From the NCBI GenBank assembly GCA_026399475.1, contig JAPLQY010000075.1, forward strand, positions 3,506 to 59,553: a stretch of DNA of 56,048 nt, written 5' to 3'. Positions 18,385-27,921 of the stretch are shown here, in pieces; the stretch's first letter is position 1; every line of letters starts with the position of its first letter. Made by a program: the position numbers and the translations under genes. This stretch comes from Rhodocyclales bacterium. GTDB lineage: Bacteria; Pseudomonadota; Gammaproteobacteria; Burkholderiales; Rhodocyclaceae. The notes under the pieces were generated by a model that had not been told where the DNA came from, ran no database searches, and worked only from the letters and a program-made list of their open reading frames with translations.

Positions 18385-20742
18385 CTATTTGTTTTGCATC
18401 ATCGACACCCCGTCCCATTCCCGGGGAGGGGGGGTGTTGCGGTAGATCCGGCAGCGCTCGAGATAGATTCTCGATGGCCCGTCGCCGGGGTTGGCGGCCA
18501 GCGCCTGGCCAAAGCAGTGCTCCGCGCCGGCCCATTCGCGCTGGCGATAGAGGCCCAGCCCTTCGTTGAAGGCTGCCAGTACTTCAGCGCGATGCGGAAA
18601 GCTGTCTTCGGAGTGGTGGCCGATCGCCTCGTATATTGCAACCGGCATATCCCTGCCGCGGACGCGAATCAGGTCGATCTCGCGGGCGGATGCATGACTC
18701 TTTATGGCCGAGTAGGTCGCGTCGCACATCAGGATCGAGGTGCCATAGAACTTGTTGGCACTCTCCAGGCGCTCGGCGAGGTTGACGCGGTCGCCGATCA
18801 CGGTGTACTCCATGCGCTTCAGCGAGCCGATGTTTCCGGCGACAACATTCCCGGTACTGATGCCGACCCCGATCCGGATCGCCTCGCCGCCACGCGCGGC
18901 GCGGCGCCGGTTCAGCTGGTGCAGGCCGGTCATCATCTTGTTGCCGACCATGACCGCATTGATGGCGTCATCCGCGCTCTGCAGCACCGAGCCGAACACC
19001 GCCATGATCATGTCGCCGATGTATTTGTCGAGCACTCCGTTGTGGGCGAACACGATATCCACCATGTCGGTGAAATACTCGTTGAGCAAGGCCACGGTTT
19101 CCTTGGCACCGAGTCGCTCCGAGATCGAGGTGAAGCCGCGGATGTCCGAAAACAGCACGCTGACGTCGCGCCCCGTGCCGCCGAGCACGGCTTCCCCGCT
19201 ATCCATGAGCTGGTCCACCACCGACTTGCTCATGTAGCGGGACATGGTGTTGCGCAGCCGCTTCTCGCGGGTGATGTCTTCCATCATCAGCATGTAGCCG
19301 ATCGGCTCGTTGCGGATGCTGGTCAGCTGGACTGTTGCCAGGTTCACCGAAATCGCCTCGGTGCCCGCGACGAACAGGTCCGTATCGACCGTGATGTCGG
19401 TGTTGCCCGAGACGCGAACCTTTTCCAGGCTCTTCGCCACCCAGCTGTTGAGGCCGACGAAATGCTCATCCAGCCGATGGCCGAGCAGTTCGTCGTCTCC
19501 GAGGCGCAATATGCGCCTCGCCGATTCGTTGATTTTCCGCAATACGCCATTGGCATCAAGCGTCAGGACGGCGTTGTTCATGCTGTGCAGGATGGCTTCG
19601 GTGTAATTGCGTTCGGCGCTGACTTCTTCGAACAATTGCGCGTTCTCGATCGCGACGGCTGCCTGGGCCGAGAATGCCCGCAGGCGTCTTTCATCTGCGC
19701 TGCCGAACACGCCGCCCTTGCGATTCAGAATCTGCATCACGCCGATCTTGCGCTCGCCTCTGGCGACGATCGGCATGCACAGCATGCTCTGGGTACGGTA
19801 GCCGGTGTGCCGGTCGAATTCGGGATTGAAGCGTGAATCGCCGTACGCGTCGGAAATGTTGATCACGCCACAGGTGCTGAAGCATTCTCCGGCAATGCCG
19901 GAGCTTGCCGGAAAGCGAATCTCCTCACTGCTGATGCCGCCGGCGACACGGGAAAACAGTTCATCACGTGCCGGGTCGTAAAGAAACAGGGTGCCGCGGT
20001 CGGCGTCGAGCAATGAGGTTGCCGCGGCCATGATCTTCATCAGCAGCGGCTCGAGGTGGATCTCGGAAACAATCGAGATGCTTACTTCAAGCAGCATTGC
20101 TTCTTCGCGCTGCTGACGTTCGACTTTCTCGAACAGGCGCGCATTTTCTAGCGCCGCGGAGGCCTGCAAGGACAGCCCTTCCAGCAGTCGCTGGTCTTCG
20201 CCGTCGAAGTCTCCGACATGCTTGTTCAGCACCTGGGTAATGCCGATCACCTCGCGGTTCTTGTTGCGAATAGGAACGCAGAGGATATTCCGGGTCCGGT
20301 AACCGGTGCGCCGGTCTACGTCCTGATTGAAGCGGGGGTCGGCATAGGCGTCAGCGATGATCTCCGCCTGACCGCTGGTAAATACCGATCCGGCGACCCC
20401 GAGATGGCAGGGGAAGCGGATTTCTCCGATGGTATCTCCCTGCATGACTCGCGAAAACAACTCATTGGTTTCGGGATCGTGAAGGAACAGCGAACTGCGG
20501 TCGGCGTTGAGTGCCTCGGTCACCACCTCCATCAGGCGTGGAAACAACACATCCAGGGAGAGGCTGTCCGAAACTCTATTGGCAATGTCGGCCAGCGCCG
20601 AGGTGCGGCGCAGAAGCTCGGTAATCCGGTAGAACAACTGTGCTTTGCCCGACTCGTCAAGGCCGTGCAGCAGCCGTTCGATATCCTCCTGACGGAGGCG
20701 GTGTTCAAGAATCTCGCGAATGGTTTCGAAGCCGATTTGCAT
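18385..20742 (-). CDS. Class III adenylate cyclase with two GAF and one PAS sensor domain
   Basis: Protein of 785 residues. After a short N-terminal helix come two tandem GAF domains (about 50-200 and 215-370; each has DADRGTLFLYDP-like and GYRTQSMLCMPI-like segments). A PAS-like domain follows (about 375-490, AILHSMNNAVLTLDANGVL), then the catalytic domain (about 525-700). Metal aspartates are in LFSDIRGFTS and KYIGDMIMAVFG. The Lys of DKYIGD and the Thr of YTVIGDRVNLAERLE form the Lys/Thr adenine-recognition pair of class IIIb cyclases, so cAMP is the expected product. A short TPR-like tail (GLGLYRQREWAGAEHCFGQA) follows. The GAF ligands are unknown. Confidence 0.9.
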   Translation of the reverse strand: MQIGFETIREILEHRLRQEDIERLLHGLDESGKAQLFYRITELLRRTSALADIANRVSDSLSLDVLFPRLMEVVTEALNADRSSLFLHDPETNELFSRVMQGDTIGEIRFPCHLGVAGSVFTSGQAEIIADAYADPRFNQDVDRRTGYRTRNILCVPIRNKNREVIGITQVLNKHVGDFDGEDQRLLEGLSLQASAALENARLFEKVERQQREEAMLLEVSISIVSEIHLEPLLMKIMAAATSLLDADRGTLFLYDPARDELFSRVAGGISSEEIRFPASSGIAGECFSTCGVINISDAYGDSRFNPEFDRHTGYRTQSMLCMPIVARGERKIGVMQILNRKGGVFGSADERRLRAFSAQAAVAIENAQLFEEVSAERNYTEAILHSMNNAVLTLDANGVLRKINESARRILRLGDDELLGHRLDEHFVGLNSWVAKSLEKVRVSGNTDITVDTDLFVAGTEAISVNLATVQLTSIRNEPIGYMLMMEDITREKRLRNTMSRYMSKSVVDQLMDSGEAVLGGTGRDVSVLFSDIRGFTSISERLGAKETVALLNEYFTDMVDIVFAHNGVLDKYIGDMIMAVFGSVLQSADDAINAVMVGNKMMTGLHQLNRRRAARGGEAIRIGVGISTGNVVAGNIGSLKRMEYTVIGDRVNLAERLESANKFYGTSILMCDATYSAIKSHASAREIDLIRVRGRDMPVAIYEAIGHHSEDSFPHRAEVLAAFNEGLGLYRQREWAGAEHCFGQALAANPGDGPSRIYLERCRIYRNTPPPREWDGVSMMQNK

Positions 20743-20830
20743 GCGCGACTGGGTGGAACCGGGTGTTTTCAGGTCCGGCTATTGTAACCAGATTAGTTTC
20801 GTGGCTTTTGCCGCGCAATGGCGGCGACGT

Positions 20831-21412
20831 TCAGCGCGGGGCGGGCGCAGAGCCGCCGAGTTTGGCGTGGCGTGGGCAGGAGACCAGGTGATCATTGACC
20901 ATGCCGGTCGCCTGCATGTGGGCATAGATGACGGTGGGACCGATGAAGCGGAAACCGCGATGCTTGAGTTCCCTTGACAGGGCCTCGGCCTCGGGCGTGA
21001 TGGCAGGGACTTCCGCCAGCGTGCGCCAGCGGTTGATGCGCGGACGGCCATCGACAAACTGCCACAGCAACTGGTCGAGCGTCGTGCCCTTTTCGTAGAG
21101 TTCCAGTGTGGCGCGCGCGTTGCCGATGCTGGCCGCAATCTTCAGCCGGTTTCTGACGATGCCGGCGTCAGCCAGCAGTCGTGCCACGTCGTCCTCGCCA
21201 TAGCGGGCGATCCTGGCCGGATCGAAGTTGTCGAAGGCGCGGCGATAGTTTTCGCGCTTCCTGAGAATGGTGATCCACGACAGCCCGGCCTGTGCGCCTT
21301 CAAGAATCAGGAACTCGAACAGCGTGCGTTCGTCATGACAAGGCACGCCCCACTCGGTGTCGTGATAGGCGACGTAGAGCGGATCGGTGCCGCACCAGGG
21401 GCAGCGCTCCAT
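20831..21412 (-). CDS. tag: DNA-3-methyladenine glycosylase I (Tag)
   Basis: Protein of 193 residues starting MERCPWCG at ATG 21412; a TTG three codons earlier overlaps the upstream stop and is less likely. Zinc ligands are Cys4 (CPWC), His17 (AYHDTEWG) and the C-terminal HLVSCPRH pair. Tyr16, Glu38 (FLILEGAQAGLSW) and Trp46 match the 3-methyladenine pocket of E. coli Tag. It excises 3-methyladenine in base-excision repair. It starts only 6 bases after the stop of the acyl-CoA synthetase/GNAT gene, so the two are likely cotranscribed. Confidence 0.96.
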   Translation of the reverse strand: MERCPWCGTDPLYVAYHDTEWGVPCHDERTLFEFLILEGAQAGLSWITILRKRENYRRAFDNFDPARIARYGEDDVARLLADAGIVRNRLKIAASIGNARATLELYEKGTTLDQLLWQFVDGRPRINRWRTLAEVPAITPEAEALSRELKHRGFRFIGPTVIYAHMQATGMVNDHLVSCPRHAKLGGSAPAPR

Positions 21413-21417
21413 GGCTC

Positions 21418-24108
21418 TCAATTCAGCACCAGCACTCCACGTTTGAGTCCGTGGTCTTCCGGATGTGCCGAGAGGACAAAGCCGAGACTGGCGACGAAGG
21501 CCAGCATGCGCGAATTTTCGGCCAGGAAGTCGCCATGCATGTAGCGCAGGCCGCTGCTGCGGGCAGTGTCGATCAGGACACCCATGAGACGGCGGGCCAG
21601 TCCCTTGCCTTGCCAGTCGTCGGCGACGACGATGGCGAACTCGCAGGATTCGCCGTCCGGGCTGGTGGCGAAGCGGACCACGCCGATCTCCTTTTCCACG
21701 CCATCTGCGTCGATGGTGGCGACAAAGGCCATTTCGCGGTCATAGTCGATTTGCGTGAGCCGGATCAACTGCGCCGGCGAGACTTCGCGAATGGTGTTCA
21801 TGAAGCGCATGTAGCGTGATTCCGGCGACAGGGCCTTGACGAATTCCTGTTCCATGCGGACATCTTCGGGTCTGATCGGACGAATGGTGACCTGGGAGCC
21901 ATCCTTGGCCTGGAAGCTGGACTTCAAGTGTGTCGGATAGGGATGAATCGCCATGTGGTCGTAGCGACCCGCGGTAATCGGCATGTTCTCGATGGCGATG
22001 CGGGCGTCCACCGCCACTGCACCGTGCTCGTCGACAATCAGCGGATTGATGTCCATCTCCTTGATCCACGGCAGTTCGCAGACCATGGCCGAAACGCTCA
22101 GCAGTATGGATTCGATCGCTTCCATGTTGACCGGCGGCATGTTGCGGAATTTTCCGAGTCGAGCTGTAGTCCGCGTCGAGGCCAGCATGTCGGCCACCAG
22201 AATCGGATTGAGCGGCGGCAAGGCGACCGCGCGGTCGCTGTTGTAGGCCTCGACGCTGGTCCCGCCGGGGCCAAAAACGATGGTCGGGCCGAAGATCTTG
22301 TCGCGCATCATGCCGACCTTCAGTTCGCGACCATTGGGCTTCTGGATCATCGGCTCGATGGAAATGCCGTTGATGTGCGCATCCGGACGGATCTTCTTCA
22401 CCTCGTCCATGATTTCCAGCCAGGCATCGCGCACGGCAGCGAGGCTGTTCAGGTTGAGGCGCACGCCTCCGGAATCGCTCTTGTGCGCAATCTCGGGCGA
22501 ATCGACTTTCATCACGACCGGCAGGCCGAGTTCTTCGGCCAGTACCATGGCTTCGGACGCGGAGCGGGCCACCACGGTTTGCGCGATGGGAATCCTGAAG
22601 GCCGAGAGGATGGCCTTCGATTCCATTTCGCTAAGCACCTTGCGCCCTTCCATCAGCGCTGTTTCGATTACGAGTCGCGCCGATTCGAGTCGCGGCGGAG
22701 CCTGTTCGGAAATCGAGGCCGGTGTTTGCATCAGCAACTGCCTGTTTCGGTAGTAGTTGGAAATATGCGAGAACAGGTCGACAGCGGGCTCGGGGGTGCG
22801 GAAGGTGGGAATGCCCGCACCCTGGAACAGCTTGCGTGCTTCGCTCACCTGCTCTTCGCCCATCCAGCAGGTCACCAGGGGCTTGTCGCTTTGCCTTGCG
22901 ATCTCGATCACCGTGCGCGCCGCCTGCGTCGGGTCGGTCATCGCCTGCGGTGTCAGGATGGCCAGCACGCCGTCGATGTTGTCGTCGTCGATGCAGGCCT
23001 GGAGTGCCGCGCCATAGCGTGTCGGATCAGCGTCACCGAGTATGTCGATGGGATTGGATTTGGACCAGGTAGCGGGCAGCAATTCATTGAGGCGGGTGAT
23101 GGTCGCCGCATCGAGTTGCGCCAGCGGAATGCCGATGTCTGCAGCGTGATCAGCGGCCATGACGCCGGGGCCGCCACCATTGGTGATGATCGCCAGTCGC
23201 TTGCCTCGGGGCCGAAAGTGCGAGAACAGGGCGGAAGCCGCGGCGTACATCTGGCCGACGTTGGCCAGACGGACGACGCCGGCTCGGCGCAGCGCGGCGT
23301 CGAAGACGTCGTCGGCACCGACCAGCGCGCCTGTATGAGAGAGCGCGGCCTTCTCGCCGGCCGGATGCTTGCCGACCTTGATCAGCAGCACCGGCTTGAC
23401 GCGCGCTGCCGCGCGCAGCGCACTCATGAAGCGGCGGGCATTCTTGATGCCCTCGATGTAAAGAAAGATGTTCTCGGTGCGCGGGTCGGACACCATGTAG
23501 TCGAGCACTTCACCAAAGTCGATGTCGCTTTCGGCGCCCAGGGAGACCACGTTCGAGAAGCCGATCTTGTTGGGCAGAGCCCAGTCGAGAATCGCGGTGC
23601 AGAGTGCGCCGGATTGCGAGATGAGACCTATCGTGCCCGAATGCGCGAAGCCATGGGCAAAGGTGAGGTTGATCTGGCTGCCCGGCCGCATGATGCCCAG
23701 ACAGTTGGGGCCGACCAGGCGCATGCCGTGGCGACGGGCATTCTCGCGTGCAGCGCGTTCCAGGGAAGCGCCGCGGGGTCCGGCCTCGGCGAAGCCGCCG
23801 GAAATGATGATGGCGTTCCTGCAACCGGCGCGACCACAGGCATCGATGATGTCGGGCACGGTATTCGCCCGGGTACAGATCACGGCTATATCCAGCCGCT
23901 GGGGAATGGTATCAACCGACGGATAGCTCTGCTGTCCGAACACGGTCTCGTGCTTTGGATTGACAAAGAACAGCTTGCCCTTGTAGCCCGAGTCGAGCAT
24001 GTTGCGAACCAGCGTGACGCCAATCGAGTTGGGTGTCTCCGAAGCGCCGACGATGGCGATCGATTCAGGCTCGAAAAGGGTATGCAGATAATGTCGTTCG
24101 TTGTTCAT
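21418..24108 (-). CDS. Pat-like NDP-forming acyl-CoA synthetase fused to GNAT acetyltransferase
   Basis: Protein of 896 residues. N-terminal CoA-binding and succinyl-CoA-ligase-like domains run to about 470 (VGASETPNSIGVTLVRNM; GFAEAGPRG; GPNCLGIM; LISQSGALC). An ATP-grasp domain spans about 490-710 (VVMKVDSPEIAHKSDSGGVR) and a GNAT domain about 735-890 (FAIVVADDWQGKGLARRLMG). This is the architecture of Pat/PatZ protein lysine acetyltransferases that silence acetyl-CoA synthetase. His258 in LSHTGALVG is at the phospho-histidine position of ADP-forming acetyl-CoA synthetases. As I recall, enterobacterial Pat has lost it, so this protein might keep ligase activity; that is inference. Confidence 0.92.
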   Translation of the reverse strand: MNNERHYLHTLFEPESIAIVGASETPNSIGVTLVRNMLDSGYKGKLFFVNPKHETVFGQQSYPSVDTIPQRLDIAVICTRANTVPDIIDACGRAGCRNAIIISGGFAEAGPRGASLERAARENARRHGMRLVGPNCLGIMRPGSQINLTFAHGFAHSGTIGLISQSGALCTAILDWALPNKIGFSNVVSLGAESDIDFGEVLDYMVSDPRTENIFLYIEGIKNARRFMSALRAAARVKPVLLIKVGKHPAGEKAALSHTGALVGADDVFDAALRRAGVVRLANVGQMYAAASALFSHFRPRGKRLAIITNGGGPGVMAADHAADIGIPLAQLDAATITRLNELLPATWSKSNPIDILGDADPTRYGAALQACIDDDNIDGVLAILTPQAMTDPTQAARTVIEIARQSDKPLVTCWMGEEQVSEARKLFQGAGIPTFRTPEPAVDLFSHISNYYRNRQLLMQTPASISEQAPPRLESARLVIETALMEGRKVLSEMESKAILSAFRIPIAQTVVARSASEAMVLAEELGLPVVMKVDSPEIAHKSDSGGVRLNLNSLAAVRDAWLEIMDEVKKIRPDAHINGISIEPMIQKPNGRELKVGMMRDKIFGPTIVFGPGGTSVEAYNSDRAVALPPLNPILVADMLASTRTTARLGKFRNMPPVNMEAIESILLSVSAMVCELPWIKEMDINPLIVDEHGAVAVDARIAIENMPITAGRYDHMAIHPYPTHLKSSFQAKDGSQVTIRPIRPEDVRMEQEFVKALSPESRYMRFMNTIREVSPAQLIRLTQIDYDREMAFVATIDADGVEKEIGVVRFATSPDGESCEFAIVVADDWQGKGLARRLMGVLIDTARSSGLRYMHGDFLAENSRMLAFVASLGFVLSAHPEDHGLKRGVLVLN

Positions 24109-24209
24109 GGCGGCGCTCCGCAGCGGCGGGTGAATGCTTTGTCAGGAATATTGGTGCAACGCAGCAAAAAGCATAGCACCTTCCGGCCGCTCGTGCCTAT
24201 CGAACTGAC

Positions 24210-25550
24210 TTACCGGTCGGGTAATTCGCGGCGCCTGCTATTCAGATAGTGACCATAATGGCGATCGGCGCTGAGGATGTGGTTGACCAGCCAGCCGGTC
24301 AGCAAGCGCTTGATGCGAAAGCCCAAATAGACGCGATTTTCTTCGCCGAGGGCGATTTCATCGCGCAATTCGCCAAAATATTCAAAAAACCGCTGGTGCT
24401 GGCGGGTATGCAGGTCGATGAAGGGGTATTCGTTGTCCAGCATCAGTTGTTCCTCGATTCTGAAATCGTGGACAGCAGCGGACTCGATCTGTGCCAGCAG
24501 CGGCGGTGTCAGATCCCAGGCGCCGACGTTTACCGCGCGGGCCAGTGCATGCATGTCGGCGAGCAGGTTCTGATGCGCCACATCCAGTCCGTCCTTGCCA
24601 AAGGAGTACTCCTCCTTCCAGTTGGAGGCCAGTTCCACCCGGCGATTACCCGGACCTCCGGCGGCGGGAGCGCAGCGTTCCAGATAGACCCGGGCGGCGT
24701 CGTCCGCAGGTACCTGCGAAAGGTAGGAAATGAGCCGCTCACGGGCGGTGAGGATGTCGTCTACGTGGTAGTGGGCCAAGGCCTCCTCGAAAATTTTGAG
24801 GGTCCTTTGCTTGGCCGTCATCAACGGGGCGGAGTCGCCGTTAAAGACTTCATACACCGATTGCGTCTCTTCCTTGCCACGCACATGCGTGCGATCAAGA
24901 AAGCGGATCGACCAGAGGTCGGGCTGGTCAAGGCAGTACAGGGTGTATTCGCTGATCAGTATCGCCACCCCGTATTCCTTGGTCAGGCGCTCCAGCCGCG
25001 CGGCGAGGTTGACCGCATCGCCAATCACCGTGCCATCCATGCGCGAGGCGCCGCCTATGGTGCCCAGGATGACGATCCCGGTGTTGATGCCGATTCCAAT
25101 CTTGATCGGACGGTAGCCGGCGCGCTCGCGCCCGTCGTTGTATTCCTGGAGCCGCTCCAGCATTGCCAGACCGCAGCGAAGTGCTGCATCGGGCGAATCA
25201 GGAAACAGCGCCATGATGGCGTCGCCGATGTACTTGTCGATGAAACCGCCATGAGCGGTAATCACCGGCTCCATCTGAATCAGGTAGGAGTTGAGAAAGT
25301 TGAAGTTCTCCTGCGGGCTCATCGACTCCGACAGTGACGTGAAGTCGCGGATATCTGCGAACAGCACCGTCATCTTGCGCTCGACCTGCTGCCCGACTTC
25401 CACCCTGCGGATGTCTTCAATGCCGAGCAAGTTGAGAAACTCTCGCGGCACGAATCGGCTGTAGGCTTCGGTAGTCGTGCTCAGCCGCTCGCGCAGTGCA
25501 TCGTTGCGGTCCTGTGCGTTGCCAGCAAAACTGTTCGGTATCATGGGCAT
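24210..25550 (-). CDS. Class III adenylate cyclase fused to a hemerythrin-like domain
   Basis: Protein of 446 residues. The cyclase domain (about 57-235) has metal aspartates Asp65 (LFADIRDFTS) and Asp110 (DKYIGDAIMALF), Lys106 and Thr174 (GTVIGDAVNLAARLE) as adenine-recognition residues, and Arg185. A helical spacer (about 245-300) leads to a bacteriohemerythrin-like domain (about 312-440). Its iron ligand pattern is His326, Glu366/367, His381, His385 (HTRQHQRFF), His424 and Asp429 (WLVNHILSADRHY). In the canonical HFxxEE motif the His is replaced by Asp362 with a His just before it (HDFRIEEQ). The design suggests cAMP output controlled by oxygen or redox at a diiron site; the substitution leaves this open. 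Confidence 0.88.
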   Translation of the reverse strand: MPMIPNSFAGNAQDRNDALRERLSTTTEAYSRFVPREFLNLLGIEDIRRVEVGQQVERKMTVLFADIRDFTSLSESMSPQENFNFLNSYLIQMEPVITAHGGFIDKYIGDAIMALFPDSPDAALRCGLAMLERLQEYNDGRERAGYRPIKIGIGINTGIVILGTIGGASRMDGTVIGDAVNLAARLERLTKEYGVAILISEYTLYCLDQPDLWSIRFLDRTHVRGKEETQSVYEVFNGDSAPLMTAKQRTLKIFEEALAHYHVDDILTARERLISYLSQVPADDAARVYLERCAPAAGGPGNRRVELASNWKEEYSFGKDGLDVAHQNLLADMHALARAVNVGAWDLTPPLLAQIESAAVHDFRIEEQLMLDNEYPFIDLHTRQHQRFFEYFGELRDEIALGEENRVYLGFRIKRLLTGWLVNHILSADRHYGHYLNSRRRELPDR

Positions 25551-25609
25551 GAGGTGTAAAGCCGCGGGAAGTGGCGCGGAAGTGGCGCGGGCCTTGATCT
25601 GCAGTCAAA

Positions 25610-26167
25610 ATGATACTCGACATGACAATACATATGAGCCAAAACCCGTCACTTTGGGTTCAACGCTTCACGCCCTTGATAACGGCGGGGGGCGCGGTGC
25701 TGGATCTGGCGTGCGGCGAGGGCCGGCATTCCCTGCTGCTGGCGGAACACGGCTACAAGGTTGAGGCGGTGGACCGCGACGCCGCGGCCCTGGCCGGAAT
25801 TGCGGCGAAAGCCCCTGGCATCGTCACGCGGATAGCCGATCTCGAGGGCGGTCCATGGCCCTATCACGGGCATGTTTTTGATGGCATTGTCGTCACCAAT
25901 TACCTCTTTCGGCCGCTGCTCCCGATGCTGCTCAATGCGTTGGGCGAGAACGGAGTGTTGATCTACGAGACCTTCATGGTCGGCAATGAGCGTTTTGGCA
26001 AGCCGGCCAATCCGGCGTTTCTGCTGCGCCCGGGCGAACTGCTGGACGTGGTGCGGCGACGACTGGCGGTGGTGGCGTTCGAGCAGGGGGAAGTAGACGC
26101 TCCGCGTCCGGCCGTGGTGCAGCGTTTGTGCGCCACACGGGGTATCGAGTCGCTGCTGCCTGCATGA
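25610..26167 (+). CDS. Class I SAM-dependent methyltransferase
   Basis: Protein of up to 185 residues. ATGs at 25610, 25622 and 25634 are all possible, and none has a strong ribosome site; MSQNPSLWV (25634) may be the true start. Motif I is VLDLACGEGRHSLLLAEHGY, followed by an acidic residue after strand 2 (VEAVDRD). Motif IV is near FDGIVVTNYLFRP, and ENGVLIYETFM is motif VI-like. It resembles the small TehB-like methyltransferase group, but the substrate is unknown. It is divergent from the hemerythrin cyclase and convergent with mnmH. Confidence 0.85.
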   Translation: MILDMTIHMSQNPSLWVQRFTPLITAGGAVLDLACGEGRHSLLLAEHGYKVEAVDRDAAALAGIAAKAPGIVTRIADLEGGPWPYHGHVFDGIVVTNYLFRPLLPMLLNALGENGVLIYETFMVGNERFGKPANPAFLLRPGELLDVVRRRLAVVAFEQGEVDAPRPAVVQRLCATRGIESLLPA

Positions 26168-26215
26168 CAAGCGGGCTCCGATGGCTGTGACGCGCGGACA
26201 GTATCCCCTCGCGGA

Positions 26216-27277
26216 TCAGGCAGATGTAGCCAGGATTTCCGCAGCCAAGTGATCGAGCGCGGCCGAATCAAGCCGGTCGGTGGCGTAGCGGGTCGCGGCG
26301 TCAAACGAGTCATAGTTGAAGGCTTGCGAACGCTGATAGAGCGGATCGTAGTGCAGCGTCAGAAGTTCTTCGACGAGGGCTGGAAAATTCCGCTCAACGA
26401 TCTGTGCGCGCCAGCGCTCCAGGGTCTCGTTGCTTTGCAGGCCCTTGAGATGGCCGAGCCGCTCGATCAGCCATGCCGGATCGGCAATGGCATAGTCATA
26501 GTCCCGCAAGAGGAATTCAACGCGGGCGTGAAGCGACGCCTCGATACGCAGACCGGGCGCGCCGCGGATGGCTTCCAGCAGCGCATCGGGCAACTGCAGG
26601 CGGCCGATCTTTCGGCTTTCAGCCTCGACAAACACCGGCAGCGACAGGTCCAGCGCAGACAGTTCAGCCAGCAGTCGCGACTCGAAACCTTTCTGCGCGG
26701 GTTGCGGCTGGCCGGGCAAATTGCCCAGCACCGAACCTTTGTGGGCGGCCAGTTCCTCAAGGTGCAATACCTGTGCGCCGCGCGCCGCCAAGGCTTCCAG
26801 CAGACGACTTTTGCCGCTGCCCGTGGCACCGGTGACGACGCGGAAATTCACTTGCGGCGGCAGCAGCGCCAGTTGCTCGATTACATGATGGCGCCAACTC
26901 TTGTAGCCGCCCTGGATGCGATGGGCATCCCAGCCGATTTCCCTCAGGATATGGGTGAAGGCGCCGCTGCGCTGGCCTCCGCGCCAGCAATACACCAGCG
27001 GTCGCCAGCTTTTGGGTTTGTCGAGCAGATGTTCTTCGATGTGGCGTGCAATGTTCTTCGAGACCAGCGCCGCGCCGAGCTTCTTCGCCTCGAATACCGA
27101 GACCTGCTTGTAGAGCGTGCCGACCCGGGCGCGTTCCTCGTCATTCAGCACCGGCAGGCTGATCGCGCCGGGCAGGCGGTCCTCGGCAAACTCGGTCGGG
27201 GCGCGGGCGTCGATGACGGTGTCGAATGCGGCGAGTTGTGCTACCGTCGCCACTCCCTTGTGCAGTTTTTCGGACAT
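26216..27277 (-). CDS. mnmH: tRNA 2-selenouridine synthase MnmH (SelU)
   Basis: Protein of 353 residues. The N-terminal rhodanese domain (VIDARAPTEFAEDRLPGAIS) carries the catalytic Cys97 in VYCWRGGQRSG. The C-terminal P-loop domain has GATGSGKSRLLEAL near 149-160. MnmH geranylates and then selenates 2-thiouridine at wobble position 34 of Lys, Glu and Gln tRNAs. The Trp after Cys97 is typical of the family. No selD or selA is in the window to show whether selenophosphate is made. It is followed upstream on the same strand by tesA, 7 bases away. Confidence 0.95.
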   Translation of the reverse strand: MSEKLHKGVATVAQLAAFDTVIDARAPTEFAEDRLPGAISLPVLNDEERARVGTLYKQVSVFEAKKLGAALVSKNIARHIEEHLLDKPKSWRPLVYCWRGGQRSGAFTHILREIGWDAHRIQGGYKSWRHHVIEQLALLPPQVNFRVVTGATGSGKSRLLEALAARGAQVLHLEELAAHKGSVLGNLPGQPQPAQKGFESRLLAELSALDLSLPVFVEAESRKIGRLQLPDALLEAIRGAPGLRIEASLHARVEFLLRDYDYAIADPAWLIERLGHLKGLQSNETLERWRAQIVERNFPALVEELLTLHYDPLYQRSQAFNYDSFDAATRYATDRLDSAALDHLAAEILATSA

Positions 27278-27284
27278 GGATGTC

Positions 27285-27905
27285 TTACGTGAGCAGCGGC
27301 TTCAGCGCTTTCCAGACGTGATCGAGAATTTTCGGCTGTGCGGCAGCGGTCGGGTGCAGGCCGTCGGGTTGGAAGGCGTCCTGATCCAGGGCGATGGGTT
27401 CGAGCAGGAAGGGCAGCAAGGCGACTTTCTCGCGTTTGGCGAGATTACGGAAGGCGGTGTCGAATTCCTGTGTGTACCTTGGCCCGTAATTGGGTGGCAA
27501 ATGCATGCCGACCAGCAGCACGCGCGCACGGTGTTTCTTTGCCAGCGCCACCATGAACGCGAGATTGCTCTTCATCTCCGCCACCGGCAGACCGCGCAAG
27601 CCATCGTTGGCGCCGAGTGCGAGAATGACGACAGCGGGCTTGAATTGGCTCAGTACAGCGGCGAAACGTGCGCGTCCCCCTGCGGTGGTTTCGCCGCTGA
27701 TGCTGGCATTGGTGACGGTGAGCGGGGAACCGCTACTCTGCAAGCGCTGTCCGAGCAAGGCCGGCCACCCTTGGCTGACAGCGATGCCGAAACTGGCAGA
27801 GAGGCTGTCGCCATAGACCAGAATGCGCTGCTCTGTTGCGCTGACGGCGAGGCTGCAGAAAAACAGGACAATGAAGCAACAGCGGGAGGCAAGTTCTTTG
27901 AGCAT
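27285..27905 (-). CDS. tesA: Periplasmic SGNH-hydrolase arylesterase/thioesterase I
   Basis: Protein of 206 residues with a signal peptide (CCFIVLFFCSLAVSATE). SGNH blocks: Ser34 in LVYGDSLSASFG (block I), Gly in SISGETTAGG (block II), GANDGLRG (block III) and DGLHPTAAAQ with the catalytic Asp and His (block V). This is the TesA/lysophospholipase L1 family, acting on esters and acyl thioesters in the periplasm. The divergent ybbA starts about 16 bases away, the classic tesA/ybbA arrangement of proteobacteria. Confidence 0.93.
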   Translation of the reverse strand: MLKELASRCCFIVLFFCSLAVSATEQRILVYGDSLSASFGIAVSQGWPALLGQRLQSSGSPLTVTNASISGETTAGGRARFAAVLSQFKPAVVILALGANDGLRGLPVAEMKSNLAFMVALAKKHRARVLLVGMHLPPNYGPRYTQEFDTAFRNLAKREKVALLPFLLEPIALDQDAFQPDGLHPTAAAQPKILDHVWKALKPLLT

Positions 27906-27921
27906 GGTTCAGGACGGTGTG

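Noticed and set aside
21928..24249. 773-codon open frame antisense to the Pat-like gene
   Set aside because: High GC makes long antisense frames common; the minus-strand protein has full domain motifs, and this one has none.
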